Source: Brevundimonas vancanneytii
Lineage (GTDB): Bacteria > Pseudomonadota > Alphaproteobacteria > Caulobacterales > Caulobacteraceae
Assembly: GCA_945861515.1 (NCBI GenBank)
Contig: CAMAVA010000011.1
Location: 1 to 37,542 of the forward strand
Direction of reading: 5' to 3'
DNA length: 37,542 nucleotides
The translations under genes and the position numbers were made by a program. This document shows, piece by piece, positions 9,031-17,237 of the stretch. The notes under the pieces are model-generated. The model had not been told where the DNA came from and searched no databases. It saw only the letters and a list, made by a program, of their open reading frames with translations. Numbering within the stretch: the stretch's first letter is position 1; each line of letters begins with the position of its first letter.

Positions 9031-9963
9031 TCAGGTGAGTTGGAAGACCCGCACCGGATTGAGCTGTCCGGCGCGCATCTCGGCCAGGGCGACCAGCCGC
9101 TCCCCCTCCATGGCGGAAACCATTCGCGAGCCGCCTTGCAGGCGGCCGCGCAGGGTTTCTACCTGTCGGGGAACGAGTACGATCGATCGACCCTGAGCCA
9201 ACCGGAAGGCATCTTCTGCGGTCACGGCCAGCACCGGGATGTCGTCCAGAGCGGTCGTGACCGGAAGCAGGGCCTCCGGAAGTGCGGCCTTATGGCTCAA
9301 TTCCTCAAGCTTTTCCAGTCCAATCGCCGAATGCTCGGTAAAGGGACCGACGCGGGTGCGGCGCAGGGCGCTGACATGGGCGCAGGTTCCCAGGGCCTCT
9401 GCCAGATCCCGGGCGATGGCCCGGACATAGGTGCCCTTGCCGCAATCCATCTCCAGCTCGACATGATCGATATCGGGGATGGAGACGATCCTCAGGTCGT
9501 CAATGCGAACCGGCCTGCCGGCCAGCTCAAACTCCGCACCGCTGCGGGCCAGGTCATAGGCCCGCTCGCCCTCGACCCGGACGGCTGAATAGTTGGGAGG
9601 GACCTGGATGATCTCGCCGATGAAAGCGCCCAGGGCGGCTTCGATCTGTGTTCGATCCGGCCGGACGTCCGAGGTGGCGGTGGTCTCGCCCTCCCGGTCG
9701 AAGGTGGCGGTGGCGCGGCCCCAGGCAAGCGTGAAGCGGTAGGTCTTGTCCGCATCCATCAGGTAGGAGACCGTCTTGGTCGCCTCCCCGAGGGCGATGG
9801 GCAGGATGCCGGTGGCCAGGGGGTCCAGCGTTCCGGCATGGCCTGCCTTCTGGGCGTTGAACAGCCAGCGCACCCGGCCGACGGCCTGGGTCGAGCCAAA
9901 GTCGTAGGGCTTGTCCAGATTGATCCAGCCGCTGATCGCCAGGCCCTTCCTGCGACGGGCCAT
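9031..9963 (-). CDS. truB: tRNA pseudouridine-55 synthase TruB
   Basis: Makes pseudouridine at position 55 in the T-loop of most elongator tRNAs. 310 residues. The catalytic aspartate is Asp47 in [12 protein letters not shown]; other family marks are the start [13 protein letters not shown], the [11 protein letters not shown] strand, and the [14 protein letters not shown] motif. The C-terminal ~60 residues form a PUA-like RNA-binding region. Its ATG shares one base with the rbfA stop (TGATG), so the two are translationally coupled. The lysine- and arginine-rich start MARRRKG is plausible for an RNA-binding protein. Confidence 0.97.
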   Translation of the reverse strand: MARRRKGLAISGWINLDKPYDFGSTQAVGRVRWLFNAQKAGHAGTLDPLATGILPIALGEATKTVSYLMDADKTYRFTLAWGRATATFDREGETTATSDVRPDRTQIEAALGAFIGEIIQVPPNYSAVRVEGERAYDLARSGAEFELAGRPVRIDDLRIVSIPDIDHVELEMDCGKGTYVRAIARDLAEALGTCAHVSALRRTRVGPFTEHSAIGLEKLEELSHKAALPEALLPVTTALDDIPVLAVTAEDAFRLAQGRSIVLVPRQVETLRGRLQGGSRMVSAMEGERLVALAEMRAGQLNPVRVFQLT

Positions 9964-10382
9964 CAGTCCTCGTCCTTCAGGTCTGCCTGGACCTTCGGGT
10001 TGGAGAACAGCCGGTCCATATAGGCGGCGCTGTTGAAGCTTTCGTCGTGAATGAATTTCAAGTCCGGGGTGAACTTCAGCTCGATATGCCGGCCCAGCCG
10101 GCCCCGCAGGAATTTGGCCGCGTGGTTCAGGGCCCCGATGGCGTCAGTGGTCTTGGCACCGGTCACGCCGGCGCCCAGCAGCTCGACAAAGCAGATGGCG
10201 TGCTTGAGGTCCGGGCTCATCCGCACCTCCGTGACGGTCAAGGACGCGCCAGCCAGGGAGGGATCGGCGATCTCTTCCTCACGGAGCACCTCGACAAGGG
10301 CGTGCCGGATCAGTTCGCCGGCGCGCAGCTGGCGCTGGCTGGGACCGGTTTCCCGGCCCTTGGTCGGTTTGCGGGGGCTCAT
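9963..10382 (-). CDS. rbfA: 30S ribosome-binding factor A
   Basis: Small KH-fold protein needed for late 16S rRNA 5'-end processing and for 30S maturation, especially in the cold. The 139-residue product from ATG 10382 begins MSPRKPTKG and continues into the family core: LIRHALVEVL, SLTVTEVRMSPDLKHA, FVELLG, and FTPDLKFIHDESF. The frame is open upstream to about 10544 but that extension covers repeated hairpin DNA and is not family-like. In most bacteria rbfA follows infB directly; here the two are separated by about 2.9 kb holding four unrelated genes and a terminator, so rbfA probably has its own promoter. Confidence 0.95.
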   Translation of the reverse strand: MSPRKPTKGRETGPSQRQLRAGELIRHALVEVLREEEIADPSLAGASLTVTEVRMSPDLKHAICFVELLGAGVTGAKTTDAIGALNHAAKFLRGRLGRHIELKFTPDLKFIHDESFNSAAYMDRLFSNPKVQADLKDED

Positions 10383-10444
10383 GTCTCGATATCCAGGACG
10401 TCCGGCGGGGGGTCGAACCCCGCAGCGGCGGAAAGGGCGCGCTT

Positions 10445-10560
10445 CTAGAGCATGTTCCGACAGGTGTGAAGCGGCTATCGGGTGGGAACCGGCTCCATCA
10501 CTCTGAATTGGAGCCTGTTTTTCCGCCAAGGTCGGCTCCATCATAGCCGAACAGGCTCCA
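10445..10560. repeat. Multi-hairpin intergenic element upstream of rbfA
   Basis: A compact 116-bp element between the hydrolase gene and rbfA. It begins with CTAGAGCATGTTCCGACA, which resembles an alphaproteobacterial interspersed repeat I know from memory. It then shows GGCTCCA/TGGAGCC (10491-10497 with 10509-10515) followed by TGTTTTT on the + strand; an 11-bp inverted repeat TGGAGCCTGTT/AACAGGCTCCA (10509-10519 with 10550-10560); and inside that TCGGCT/AGCCGA (10532-10537 with 10545-10550). The 10-mer GGCTCCATCA occurs twice (10491, 10534). The arms are mutually exclusive, so alternative folds are possible. No protein is supported here. Confidence 0.6.
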
Positions 10561-10606
10561 GGCGCGATGCGGCCGTCTGTCCAGCATCGAGGTCAGGACT
10601 AAAAGG

Positions 10607-11395
10607 TCAGGCCGGATCCAGTCCCAAACGGTGGCGGAAGAAGGCGATGGTCCGGGCCTCGGCTTCCTTGGTCGGCCCGGCATTGTTCAGGTGCACGGTC
10701 AGGACCGAGTGGCCGGCCATGCCGGTTCCGGGCCGGGCGTCGGCCTGGGTCAGTTTCGGCCGCTCGAACCGATCGCCGAAGGCTGCTTGCAGCATGTCCA
10801 TCCGGACCTCAGGCACGAAGGGGTCGCCGTCAAAGGCCAGACCGATCATCGACAGGTCCTCGTCGATCATCCGTTGCCTGGCGCAGGCGATCTCGCGGGG
10901 CGAGGCGTCGATCCTGGCCGCGCCCTTCTTCCCGAGCGGCAGGGAGGGCTGTGACAGAACCGGGGCCACCACCGAAGGCTCGGTCATCATGCCCAGGGCA
11001 AAGCCGCCGGTGAAACACATGCCAAGGGCGCCCACGCCCTTGCCGCCGCAGTCGGCATGGGCCTTTCGGGCCAGGGCCCGCAGCCAGTCGACAATGGGGC
11101 TGGAGCGGTCATTGGCCCAGGCATTGAACTCCCGGCGGATACAGACATTCATCACCATCTGCCCCAGAGCGTAGCCTGTCGACATGGGCTTGCCAGGGGT
11201 TCCGAACAGGCTGGGCATGAAGACGGTCATGCCGGCTGCGACGACGCGCTCGCCATACTCGACCACAAGCGGATGCAGGCCCGGGATCTCGTGCATGATG
11301 ATCACCGCCGGACCAGAACCCTTGCGATAGACCGGCCGCGTCCAGGGGCCATCAGTAAAGTCGGACAGGGCCCAGCTGGCCAGCAGGTCGGTCAT
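10607..11395 (-). CDS. Dienelactone hydrolase family protein
   Basis: Alpha/beta hydrolase of the dienelactone hydrolase (carboxymethylenebutenolidase-like) family; 262 residues. The cysteine nucleophile is in the family motif GMCFTGG (Cys127). The partner acidic residue region HEIPGL lies near the N-terminus, an FDGDPFVPE stretch supplies the probable aspartate, and GHSVLTVH supplies the probable histidine. The substrate is unknown; many members are general esterases, and no aromatic-degradation genes lie nearby. I prefer the ATG at 11395 because a GGGGGA ribosome site sits about five bases upstream; an ATG at 11401 is possible but too close to that site. It sits in the insert between infB and rbfA. 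Confidence 0.85.
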   Translation of the reverse strand: MTDLLASWALSDFTDGPWTRPVYRKGSGPAVIIMHEIPGLHPLVVEYGERVVAAGMTVFMPSLFGTPGKPMSTGYALGQMVMNVCIRREFNAWANDRSSPIVDWLRALARKAHADCGGKGVGALGMCFTGGFALGMMTEPSVVAPVLSQPSLPLGKKGAARIDASPREIACARQRMIDEDLSMIGLAFDGDPFVPEVRMDMLQAAFGDRFERPKLTQADARPGTGMAGHSVLTVHLNNAGPTKEAEARTIAFFRHRLGLDPA

Positions 11396-11485
11396 GATCA
11401 TCCCCCGGGTTTTCAGGGAGAAGCTATTCGCAACGGCCTCTGAAAGGGAAGGGCACAGTTGTCGCGATGCGGCTGTCGGAGGGAA

Positions 11486-12070
11486 TCAGCTGCCCGGACG
11501 GCCGTAGTCCGGCTTGAAAACGGCGCTGGTGACGTCGGTCCGCCCGGGTCTGGGCATGGTCCATTCGCCGCGCCATGAAAAATCCATGGCCGCGCAGAGT
11601 CGGACGCCGCCGGATCCGTCATCCCCAAAGGCGTGAACCCGAAGCGGCTTGCGGGCATAGACGGCGCCGATCGCCAGCCAGCCGCGCCGGGCGCCGGGGC
11701 AGAAGGCCTGGATCATGACCTTCCCCTCGCCCTTCCCGGCGTCGATTTCATAAAGCTCGCCCCTGCCGCGGTCTTCGCCCATCAGGCTGTCCAGCTGGCT
11801 ATTGATCTGGCCGTCATGAGAGGGGCGGGGCACGATCCCCACCGGCACGGCCGTGGCGCGAACGGCCAGGATCTGGGTGCGAAAAAAGCTGCGGGTAAAG
11901 ACAAAGGTCAGGCCCGCTCCGGTCAACCGCCTTGCGTCAGGCGAGGCCGAATCAAAGGTCACCATGCGCTTGTCCGCCGCCAGGGCAGGCGGAGCGGCGG
12001 CGAGGGCAAAAAAAACTGCTGTCGCCGCCAGGAGCCGGGCAGAAGGTCTGGAGACGATGGAGGGGATCAT
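11486..12070 (-). CDS. Putative secreted protein of unknown function
   Basis: I do not recognise this 194-residue protein. The N-terminus is a textbook signal peptide: a short basic region, then LLAATAVFFALAAAPPALA, with likely cleavage after ALA (residue ~31). The mature part is about 160 residues with two cysteines, one in QAFCPGARRGW and one in VRLCAAMDF, which could form a disulfide. It ends in a basic, glycine-rich tail. The gene starts 10 bp after the DUF2939-like lipoprotein and on the same strand, so the two are probably co-transcribed and act in the periplasm. No catalytic motif is seen. Confidence 0.75.
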   Translation of the reverse strand: MIPSIVSRPSARLLAATAVFFALAAAPPALAADKRMVTFDSASPDARRLTGAGLTFVFTRSFFRTQILAVRATAVPVGIVPRPSHDGQINSQLDSLMGEDRGRGELYEIDAGKGEGKVMIQAFCPGARRGWLAIGAVYARKPLRVHAFGDDGSGGVRLCAAMDFSWRGEWTMPRPGRTDVTSAVFKPDYGRPGS

Positions 12071-12080
12071 GGATTGAAGC

Positions 12081-12620
12081 TCAAGGCTGACGACGGCGAC
12101 TGCGAAGCTGGCCCATATCGCCTTCGAAGCCGGACAGCCGCCAGACGCCGGCCTCCTGGCTGAAGATCAGGACGCAAGGACCATCCTTTTTGCGGGTCGC
12201 GCAGACTCGTCCGTCGGGCATGGCCTTCAGGGCGCCGGCTATGGCGATCTGTCCAGGAATCGGCTGGTCGGGCCGGTAGCCATAGGAGCTGGCCACGGCG
12301 CGGAAGGTCGAGGGCTGGATGACTGCCTTGTCGGCGGCATCGGCCAGGACCGGCGCCACAAGGGCGCCCAGGGCCCGCAAGCCGGGATCATCGGTCCGAC
12401 GTTCGGCCTCGTCCAGCAACCGGCTTTCGATGGATCGCTTCAGGGCCTTGCGGTCAATCCGGGCGTCAAAGGCAGCCCGGTCGTTGTCGCGGATGGCGAT
12501 GAGCAGGGCATGTACATCGCTTGCGGCGTCCAGGCGGCTTGCGGTCGCGCATCCGGCAAGAACCGACAGGATCAGTCCGGCCAGAAGCAGTCTGGAAACA
12601 TGGGAATGATGACGGGTCAC
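12081..12620 (-). CDS. DUF2939-like lipoprotein
   Basis: A 179-residue protein beginning at a GTG (12620) that overlaps the stop of the preceding membrane-protein gene (GTGA). The N-terminus is a lipoprotein signal with the lipobox LAGC (cysteine 24), so it should be anchored to the membrane after Lgt/LspA processing. The body, with SDVHALLIAIRDNDRAAFD and RIDRKALKRSIE, resembles DUF2939 proteins, whose function is unknown; this link is from memory and would need a profile search. A longer open frame reaches back to 13505 but runs across infB and is not real. It is followed closely by a second secreted protein. Confidence 0.75.
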   Translation of the reverse strand: MTRHHSHVSRLLLAGLILSVLAGCATASRLDAASDVHALLIAIRDNDRAAFDARIDRKALKRSIESRLLDEAERRTDDPGLRALGALVAPVLADAADKAVIQPSTFRAVASSYGYRPDQPIPGQIAIAGALKAMPDGRVCATRKKDGPCVLIFSQEAGVWRLSGFEGDMGQLRSRRRQP

Positions 12621-13108
12621 GCGGCATTCTCCTCCAGGCTGGCGGCGGAAATGGGGCGAGGGACGGGCAGGTACCGCGCCGCTGCCAGGGCGATCGGTAG
12701 GCCGAACAGAAAACCGTGAGCCAGGAGGCTGCCAATCAGCAGAGGCACAGTGATCCCGCCCTGGCCAGCCGCCGAGAGCGGCAGGACCACAAACCGCATG
12801 GTCAGGAAGACCAGCACGCCAAACAGCGGGCCGGTGAGAAATGGCCTGGATCGCAAGAGCGGGAACGTCAGGCTTATGCCGATATAGAGGGCTGCGGCGA
12901 CCAGAGAGATCAGCATGTGGGACAGCAAGCCCAGCCCGGTGATCAGGACGCCGCCCCCGGACGCGCCCGCGCCCAGCCAGCCGGCCGCCACGGTGCGGGC
13001 CATCACGCCAGGTCCCAAGCCATAGAGCAGACACGAAAATGCAAAGGCCAGGACGGCTGCGGCCAGTCCGCCAATCAGGATCGCCCTTGCGAGGCTGCCG
13101 TTGCCCAT
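12617..13108 (-). CDS. Small integral membrane protein, function unknown
   Basis: A 163-residue polytopic protein with about four or five hydrophobic segments: ILIGGLAAAVLAFAFSCLLY, GGGVLITGLGLLSHMLISLV, FLTGPLFGVLVFLTMRFVVL and a last segment near LLIGSLLAHGFLFGLPIALA. The overall pattern reminds me of a family of uncharacterised membrane proteins often labelled DUF1440/YagU-like, but I am not sure. I chose ATG 13108 (MGNGSLARA) because a GGAG sits six bases upstream and the frame further upstream crosses the infB terminator. Its stop overlaps the GTG of the DUF2939-like lipoprotein, which suggests the two are made together. Confidence 0.72.
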   Translation of the reverse strand: MGNGSLARAILIGGLAAAVLAFAFSCLLYGLGPGVMARTVAAGWLGAGASGGGVLITGLGLLSHMLISLVAAALYIGISLTFPLLRSRPFLTGPLFGVLVFLTMRFVVLPLSAAGQGGITVPLLIGSLLAHGFLFGLPIALAAARYLPVPRPISAASLEENAA

Positions 13109-13217
13109 GAACGCTCCGGGATGGATCGGCCGAACCCTGGCCGCCGGTCGGGGCGATATTGACCACAGCCCGGCCCATCCCGCCAGTCCTGACCGCGCCT
13201 GTCCCCGCAGCCAAAGG

Positions 13218-13248
13218 AAAAGAGGCGGCCCGCATGGCGGGCCGCCTC
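13218..13248 (-). terminator. Intrinsic terminator downstream of infB
   Basis: A perfect 12-bp stem (13222-13233 with 13237-13248) with a three-base loop. On the - strand it is followed by UUUUCCUUU, complement of 13212-13221. It lies 25 bp past the infB stop and before the membrane-protein gene, so it should end the rimP-nusA-ylxR-infB transcript and isolate the accessory genes downstream. Confidence 0.88.
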
Positions 13249-13273
13249 CAGTTTCTGCCGTGTCCAGCAAACC

Positions 13274-16200
13274 CTAGAGGGACCGCTTGACCTCCTCGAC
13301 GGTGAAACATTCGATCTCGTCGCCTTCCCGGATGTCCTGGAAGCCTGCGAACGCCATGCCGCACTCCATGCCGTTGGTGACCTCCGCCACCTCGTCCTTG
13401 AAGCGCTTGAGGGTCTGCAGAGTGCCCAGTTCCAGGACCACGATCTTGTCCCGGACGATCCGAACCTTGGCGCCGCGACGCACCACGCCCTCGGTGACCC
13501 GGCAACCGGCGACACGGCCGATCTTGGAGATATCGAAAGCCTGAAGGACACGGGCGTTGCCCAGGAAGGTTTCCCGCTGGATCGGCGACAGCATGCCCGA
13601 CATGACGCCTTTGATGTCGTCGATCAGGTCATAGATGATCGCATAGTAGCGGATCTCGACGCCTTCCCGTTCGGCCAGGTCGCGGGCCTGTTTCGAGGCG
13701 CGGACATTGAAGCCGATGATCGGCGCCCCGGCGCCCTTGGCCAGGGTGACGTCGCTTTCGCTGATCGCTCCGGCGCCGGACAGGATGACCCGGGCGCGAA
13801 CCTCGTCGGTGCCCAGCTTGTCGAGGGCGCCGGCAATGGCTTCCACGGAGCCCTGTACATCGCCCTTGATGATCAGCGGCAGTTCGCTGACCTTCTTGGC
13901 CGAGAGCTTGGCCATCATGTCGGCGAGAGAGGCGCCCGCTGCGGCGGCGCCGCTGACCGAGGACTTCTCGCGCTTCAGCCGGGCGCGGTATTCCGTCAGT
14001 TCCCGGGCGCGGGCTTCGTTTTCCACCACGGCGAAAGCGTCGCCAGGGCTGGGCGTGCTGTCCAGACCGAGGATCTCGACAGGCGTCGAGGGACCGGCTT
14101 CGGCCAGCTGTTCGCCGCGTTCGTTGAGCAGGGCGCGGACCCGGCCATAGGCCGATCCGGCCACGACGATGTCACCGCGCTTCAGGGTGCCGCGCTTGAC
14201 CAGGACGGTCGAGACGGCGCCGCGGCCCTTGTCGAGCTTGGCCTCGATCACAACGCCTTCTGCGGTGCGTTCGGGATTGGCCTTGAGGTCGAGCAGTTCG
14301 GCCTGGACCAGGATGTTCTCGATCAGGTCGTCGAGGCCCAGACGGGTCTTGGCGGAAACCTCGACCACCTGGGTGTCGCCGCCCAGGCTCTCCACCACGA
14401 TCTCGTGCTGCAGCAGTTCGTTGATCACCCTTGTGGGGTCCGAGTCCGGCTTGTCCATCTTGTTGATGGCCACGATGATCGGGGCGCCAGCCGCCTTGGC
14501 GTGCTGGATGGCCTCGATGGTCTGGGGCTTCACCCCGTCGTCCCCGGCCACGACCAGCACCACGATGTCAGTGATGTTGGCGCCCCGGGCCCGCATGGCG
14601 CTGAATGCCGCGTGGCCGGGGGTGTCGAGGAAGGTGACACGCTCGCCGTCTTTCAGGCGAACCTGATAGGCGCCGATATGCTGGGTGATGCCGCCGGCTT
14701 CGCCTGCCGCCACATCGGTCGTGCGCAGGGCGTCCAGCAGACTGGTCTTGCCGTGGTCGACATGGCCCATGATGGTGACGACCGGAGCCCTCAGCTCCAG
14801 GTGATCGTCAACATCCTCTTCGGCCAGGAAGCCTTCTTCGACGTCCGCTTCGGAAACCCGTCGGACCGTATGGCCAAACTCGGTGGCTACTAGCTCTGCG
14901 GTGTCGCTGTCGATAACGTCGGTGATCTTCAGCATCACGCCCTGACGCATCAGGAACTTGATGATGTCGACGCCGCGGATAGCCATCCGGTTGGACAGTT
15001 CCTGAACGGTGATGACGTCAGGAATGACCACTTCACGCGCTGCGCGAGCCTGTTCGGCGGCCCCGCCACGGCGCTTTTCCTTTTCGCGTTCACGGGCCCG
15101 ACGAACCGAGGCCAGGGACCGCATGCGTTCGACGGCGCCTTCGTCATCTCCGGCAACCGCCTGGATGGTCAATCGGCCTTCACGACGCTTGGGCTCGCCC
15201 TTGGTGCGGGAAACCGCTTTGCCCGGACCGGCGCCCTTGCGACGATCGTCTTCCTCATCGGGGCGACGATCAACAATGGCGCCGCCGGGGCGGGGCGCCG
15301 AACGGGTTGCGCGTTGCACTTCCGGCGTAGCGGGCGGCGCATTGGCCACACCGGCGTCCGGACGCGGACCGCGCGGCGCGCCCGGACGGGGCGGGGCCGG
15401 ACGGGGCGCCAGCGCCGAATATCGAACGGTTTCGCCAGCCCGGGGGGGCCGCGCGTCGCCGCGGGGGGCATCTGACCGCGGCGCATCGGAACGCGTCGGC
15501 GCCGGACGGCGGTCGTCATCAGGGCGGGGCGTACGCTGGTTGAAGCTGGCGGCGTCGACCCGCGGGGTGCGCTGGTTGAAATTACCTGCGGCCGGCCGGT
15601 CCGGCCTGTAGGTCGTGGTGCTGGACCGGTCGTCGCGACGATCGCGGGACGGCTCATAGGTCCGGGTCTGATTGGGCGAGGCAGGCGCAGCCGGGCGGGG
15701 ACCATCGGTTCGGGCCTGGGGGGGCCTCGGCGTCTGGGGCGCTGGCGCTGCGGGCCGGACAGGAGGTGCTGCGGGCGCAGGGGCCCTTGCGACCGGCGGC
15801 GGCAGCGAAGGGGCGGCCGGGGCAGAGACTGCAGGCGTTGCAGCCGGGGCCGGGGTTGCGGCGGCCGGGGCAGCCGCAACCGGTGCGGCCGCCGCAGGGG
15901 CGGCAGCGGCTACAGGCGCGGGTGTTGCGGGTGGGGTCGGGACTGGCGCGGGCGGCGGAGCGGCTGCTGCCGCTTCGGCGGCGCGCTGGCGGGCAGCTTC
16001 AGCCGCAGCAGCCTCGGCAGCGGCCTTCTGGCGAGCCTCTTCCTGGGCCCGGGCCAGAGCCTGGGCCCTTGCCTGTTGTTGAGCCGATTCGATGGCCTGT
16101 TGCCGGGCACGCATTTCTTCGGGCGACAGACCGCCGGCGCCGGAGGGCGACGGACGCTGCTGGCCGCCGGCCGGAGGCCTTGCCCGCTCACTGGACGAGG

Positions 16201-16378
16201 GTCCGGCAAGGTTGGACGGCGGCGGGACGTGGGACCGCGCCCGCTTGGTTTCCACCACCACAGTTTTGGACCGGCCGTGGCTGAAGCTCTGCTTGACCAC
16301 GCCGGCGCTGACCGAGCCCGTGCGGGGCTTCAGCGTCATGGGGGGTCGGCCGGGCCGGTTGTCGTTATCGTCGCTCAT
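13274..16378 (-). CDS. infB: Translation initiation factor IF-2
   Basis: GTPase that brings fMet-tRNA to the 30S subunit and promotes subunit joining. 1034 residues, at the long end of the family because of its N-terminus. Residues 1-57 form a typical alphaproteobacterial IF2 head ([20 protein letters not shown]). Residues ~80-450 are alanine/proline/arginine-rich low complexity with a predicted coiled coil around 88-140 and short internal repeats (FNQRTPR twice, [10 protein letters not shown]). The IF2 N2-like domain follows (~450-510), then the G domain with G1 GHVDHGKT (538-545), DTPGHAAF and NKMD, and C-terminal domains ending [10 protein letters not shown]. It ends the nusA operon and is followed by an intrinsic terminator. 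Confidence 0.97.
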   Translation of the reverse strand: MSDDNDNRPGRPPMTLKPRTGSVSAGVVKQSFSHGRSKTVVVETKRARSHVPPPSNLAGPSSSERARPPAGGQQRPSPSGAGGLSPEEMRARQQAIESAQQQARAQALARAQEEARQKAAAEAAAAEAARQRAAEAAAAAPPPAPVPTPPATPAPVAAAAPAAAAPVAAAPAAATPAPAATPAVSAPAAPSLPPPVARAPAPAAPPVRPAAPAPQTPRPPQARTDGPRPAAPASPNQTRTYEPSRDRRDDRSSTTTYRPDRPAAGNFNQRTPRVDAASFNQRTPRPDDDRRPAPTRSDAPRSDAPRGDARPPRAGETVRYSALAPRPAPPRPGAPRGPRPDAGVANAPPATPEVQRATRSAPRPGGAIVDRRPDEEDDRRKGAGPGKAVSRTKGEPKRREGRLTIQAVAGDDEGAVERMRSLASVRRAREREKEKRRGGAAEQARAAREVVIPDVITVQELSNRMAIRGVDIIKFLMRQGVMLKITDVIDSDTAELVATEFGHTVRRVSEADVEEGFLAEEDVDDHLELRAPVVTIMGHVDHGKTSLLDALRTTDVAAGEAGGITQHIGAYQVRLKDGERVTFLDTPGHAAFSAMRARGANITDIVVLVVAGDDGVKPQTIEAIQHAKAAGAPIIVAINKMDKPDSDPTRVINELLQHEIVVESLGGDTQVVEVSAKTRLGLDDLIENILVQAELLDLKANPERTAEGVVIEAKLDKGRGAVSTVLVKRGTLKRGDIVVAGSAYGRVRALLNERGEQLAEAGPSTPVEILGLDSTPSPGDAFAVVENEARARELTEYRARLKREKSSVSGAAAAGASLADMMAKLSAKKVSELPLIIKGDVQGSVEAIAGALDKLGTDEVRARVILSGAGAISESDVTLAKGAGAPIIGFNVRASKQARDLAEREGVEIRYYAIIYDLIDDIKGVMSGMLSPIQRETFLGNARVLQAFDISKIGRVAGCRVTEGVVRRGAKVRIVRDKIVVLELGTLQTLKRFKDEVAEVTNGMECGMAFAGFQDIREGDEIECFTVEEVKRSL

Positions 16379-16437
16379 GCGTCTCGCTTAACTCGCAGCC
16401 GGAAAAACCCGATCTGCAATACCATACGTCCAAACTC

Positions 16438-16476
16438 ACAAGGGGCCGGGTCGCGGTTGCCCGCGCGGCCCTTTGT
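16438..16476 (-). other. Extended hairpin at the ylxR stop, before infB
   Basis: The arms 16438-16448 and 16466-16476 pair over 11 bp (with one G-U pair on one strand), enclosing a second stem CGCGG-TTGC-CCGCG (16452-16465). The structure begins at the ylxR stop codon and lies about 60 bases upstream of the infB start. There is no good U-tract on the - strand, so it looks more like an RNA processing or stability element than a terminator. The rest of the 97-bp gap shows nothing recognisable. Confidence 0.55.
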
Positions 16477-17123
16477 TATCGCTCCTCGCGCCAGCTCTCA
16501 GGGAGAAGCGGGCGAAAACCTGTCAGGCGCTCGACCTCCTGGGTCCAGCTGCCGGCAGATCGCCCCGCAAGGAAGGCGGTGTGTATCACATTCTCAGCGC
16601 CCAAGGCCAAACCCAATTCAGTCGAGGTGAAAAGTCCCAGAATCCGGGGTTCGGGCCTGATGTGCCGTGCCAGGGCCAGGAGCTTTCCCCGCCCGTCCGC
16701 AGCGCCGTCTGAGGCCTCGACGAGCCAGGCGGCCTTGCCGCTTCGGACGGTGGCCATGACCTTTTCGAAGCCAGACACCAGGTCGCCGGCCCGGCGGGCC
16801 AGGCCCAGGCCATCCAGAACCCGCCGGACCAACCTCTGTTCCACCAGGTCGGCGAGATCGGCAGGCGCGGACAGCTTCTGCTTGGCGGATCGCGAGAAGA
16901 GATTTTTCCGGGCTGCGGTCTCGACGCTCTGGCGATTGGCGGCCACCCAGATTCCCCGGCCGGGCAGCTTGCGCGCCAGGTCCGGCGCCACCGTGCCGTC
17001 CGGCCCCACGACGAACCGGATCAGCTGCGCCTCGTCCATGGTCTCGCCAGAGACAATGTCGCGCCGCTCCCGGGCGCTCTGCGCCAGGGTCTTGAACGGA
17101 CGGTCGGGAACTTCGGGCTGCAT
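16476..17123 (-). CDS. ylxR: YlxR/DUF448 RNA-binding protein fused to an L7Ae-like domain
   Basis: A 215-residue protein with two parts. The N-terminal ~90 residues are the YlxR (DUF448) fold, recognisable from RRDIVSGETMDEAQLIRFVV and ARKLPGRGIWVAA. The C-terminal part (from about residue 100, VLDGLGLARRAGDLVSGFEK) looks like an L7Ae/L30e RNA-binding domain, a fusion that is usual in alphaproteobacteria. YlxR sits between nusA and infB in most bacteria; its role is not settled, with reports linking it to RNA binding and transcription. Start ATG at 17123. It belongs to the rimP-nusA-ylxR-infB operon. Confidence 0.9.
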   Translation of the reverse strand: MQPEVPDRPFKTLAQSARERRDIVSGETMDEAQLIRFVVGPDGTVAPDLARKLPGRGIWVAANRQSVETAARKNLFSRSAKQKLSAPADLADLVEQRLVRRVLDGLGLARRAGDLVSGFEKVMATVRSGKAAWLVEASDGAADGRGKLLALARHIRPEPRILGLFTSTELGLALGAENVIHTAFLAGRSAGSWTQEVERLTGFRPLLPESWREER

Positions 17124-17149
17124 GCGCCGGTATCGGATCCTCTGGAGGT

Positions 17150-17176
17150 CTGACCGGCGCAGGAGGCGCCGGTCAG
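17150..17176 (-). other. Hairpin in the nusA-ylxR gap
   Basis: An 11-bp perfect inverted repeat (17150-17160 with 17166-17176) with a five-base loop lies in the 114-bp gap between the nusA stop and the ylxR start. The - strand has no U-tract after it, so it is unlikely to be a simple intrinsic terminator; an RNase processing or stability role is possible. I see nothing else in this gap. Confidence 0.5.
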
Positions 17177-17237
17177 GTCAGTCTGGCGGGGGTCGGTGAC
17201 TGTGGGGCTGAAGTCGGAAGGGTTTGGGCAGGCGCGA

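Noticed and set aside
10403-10425. tRNA T-arm-like sequence on the - strand (CGGGGTTCGACCCCCCG)
   Set aside because: No matching acceptor, D or anticodon arms are found in the surrounding 90 bases.
12621-13505. Upstream extension of the DUF2939-like lipoprotein frame
   Set aside because: It would cover another gene, a terminator and the end of infB; the lipoprotein signal starts at 12620.
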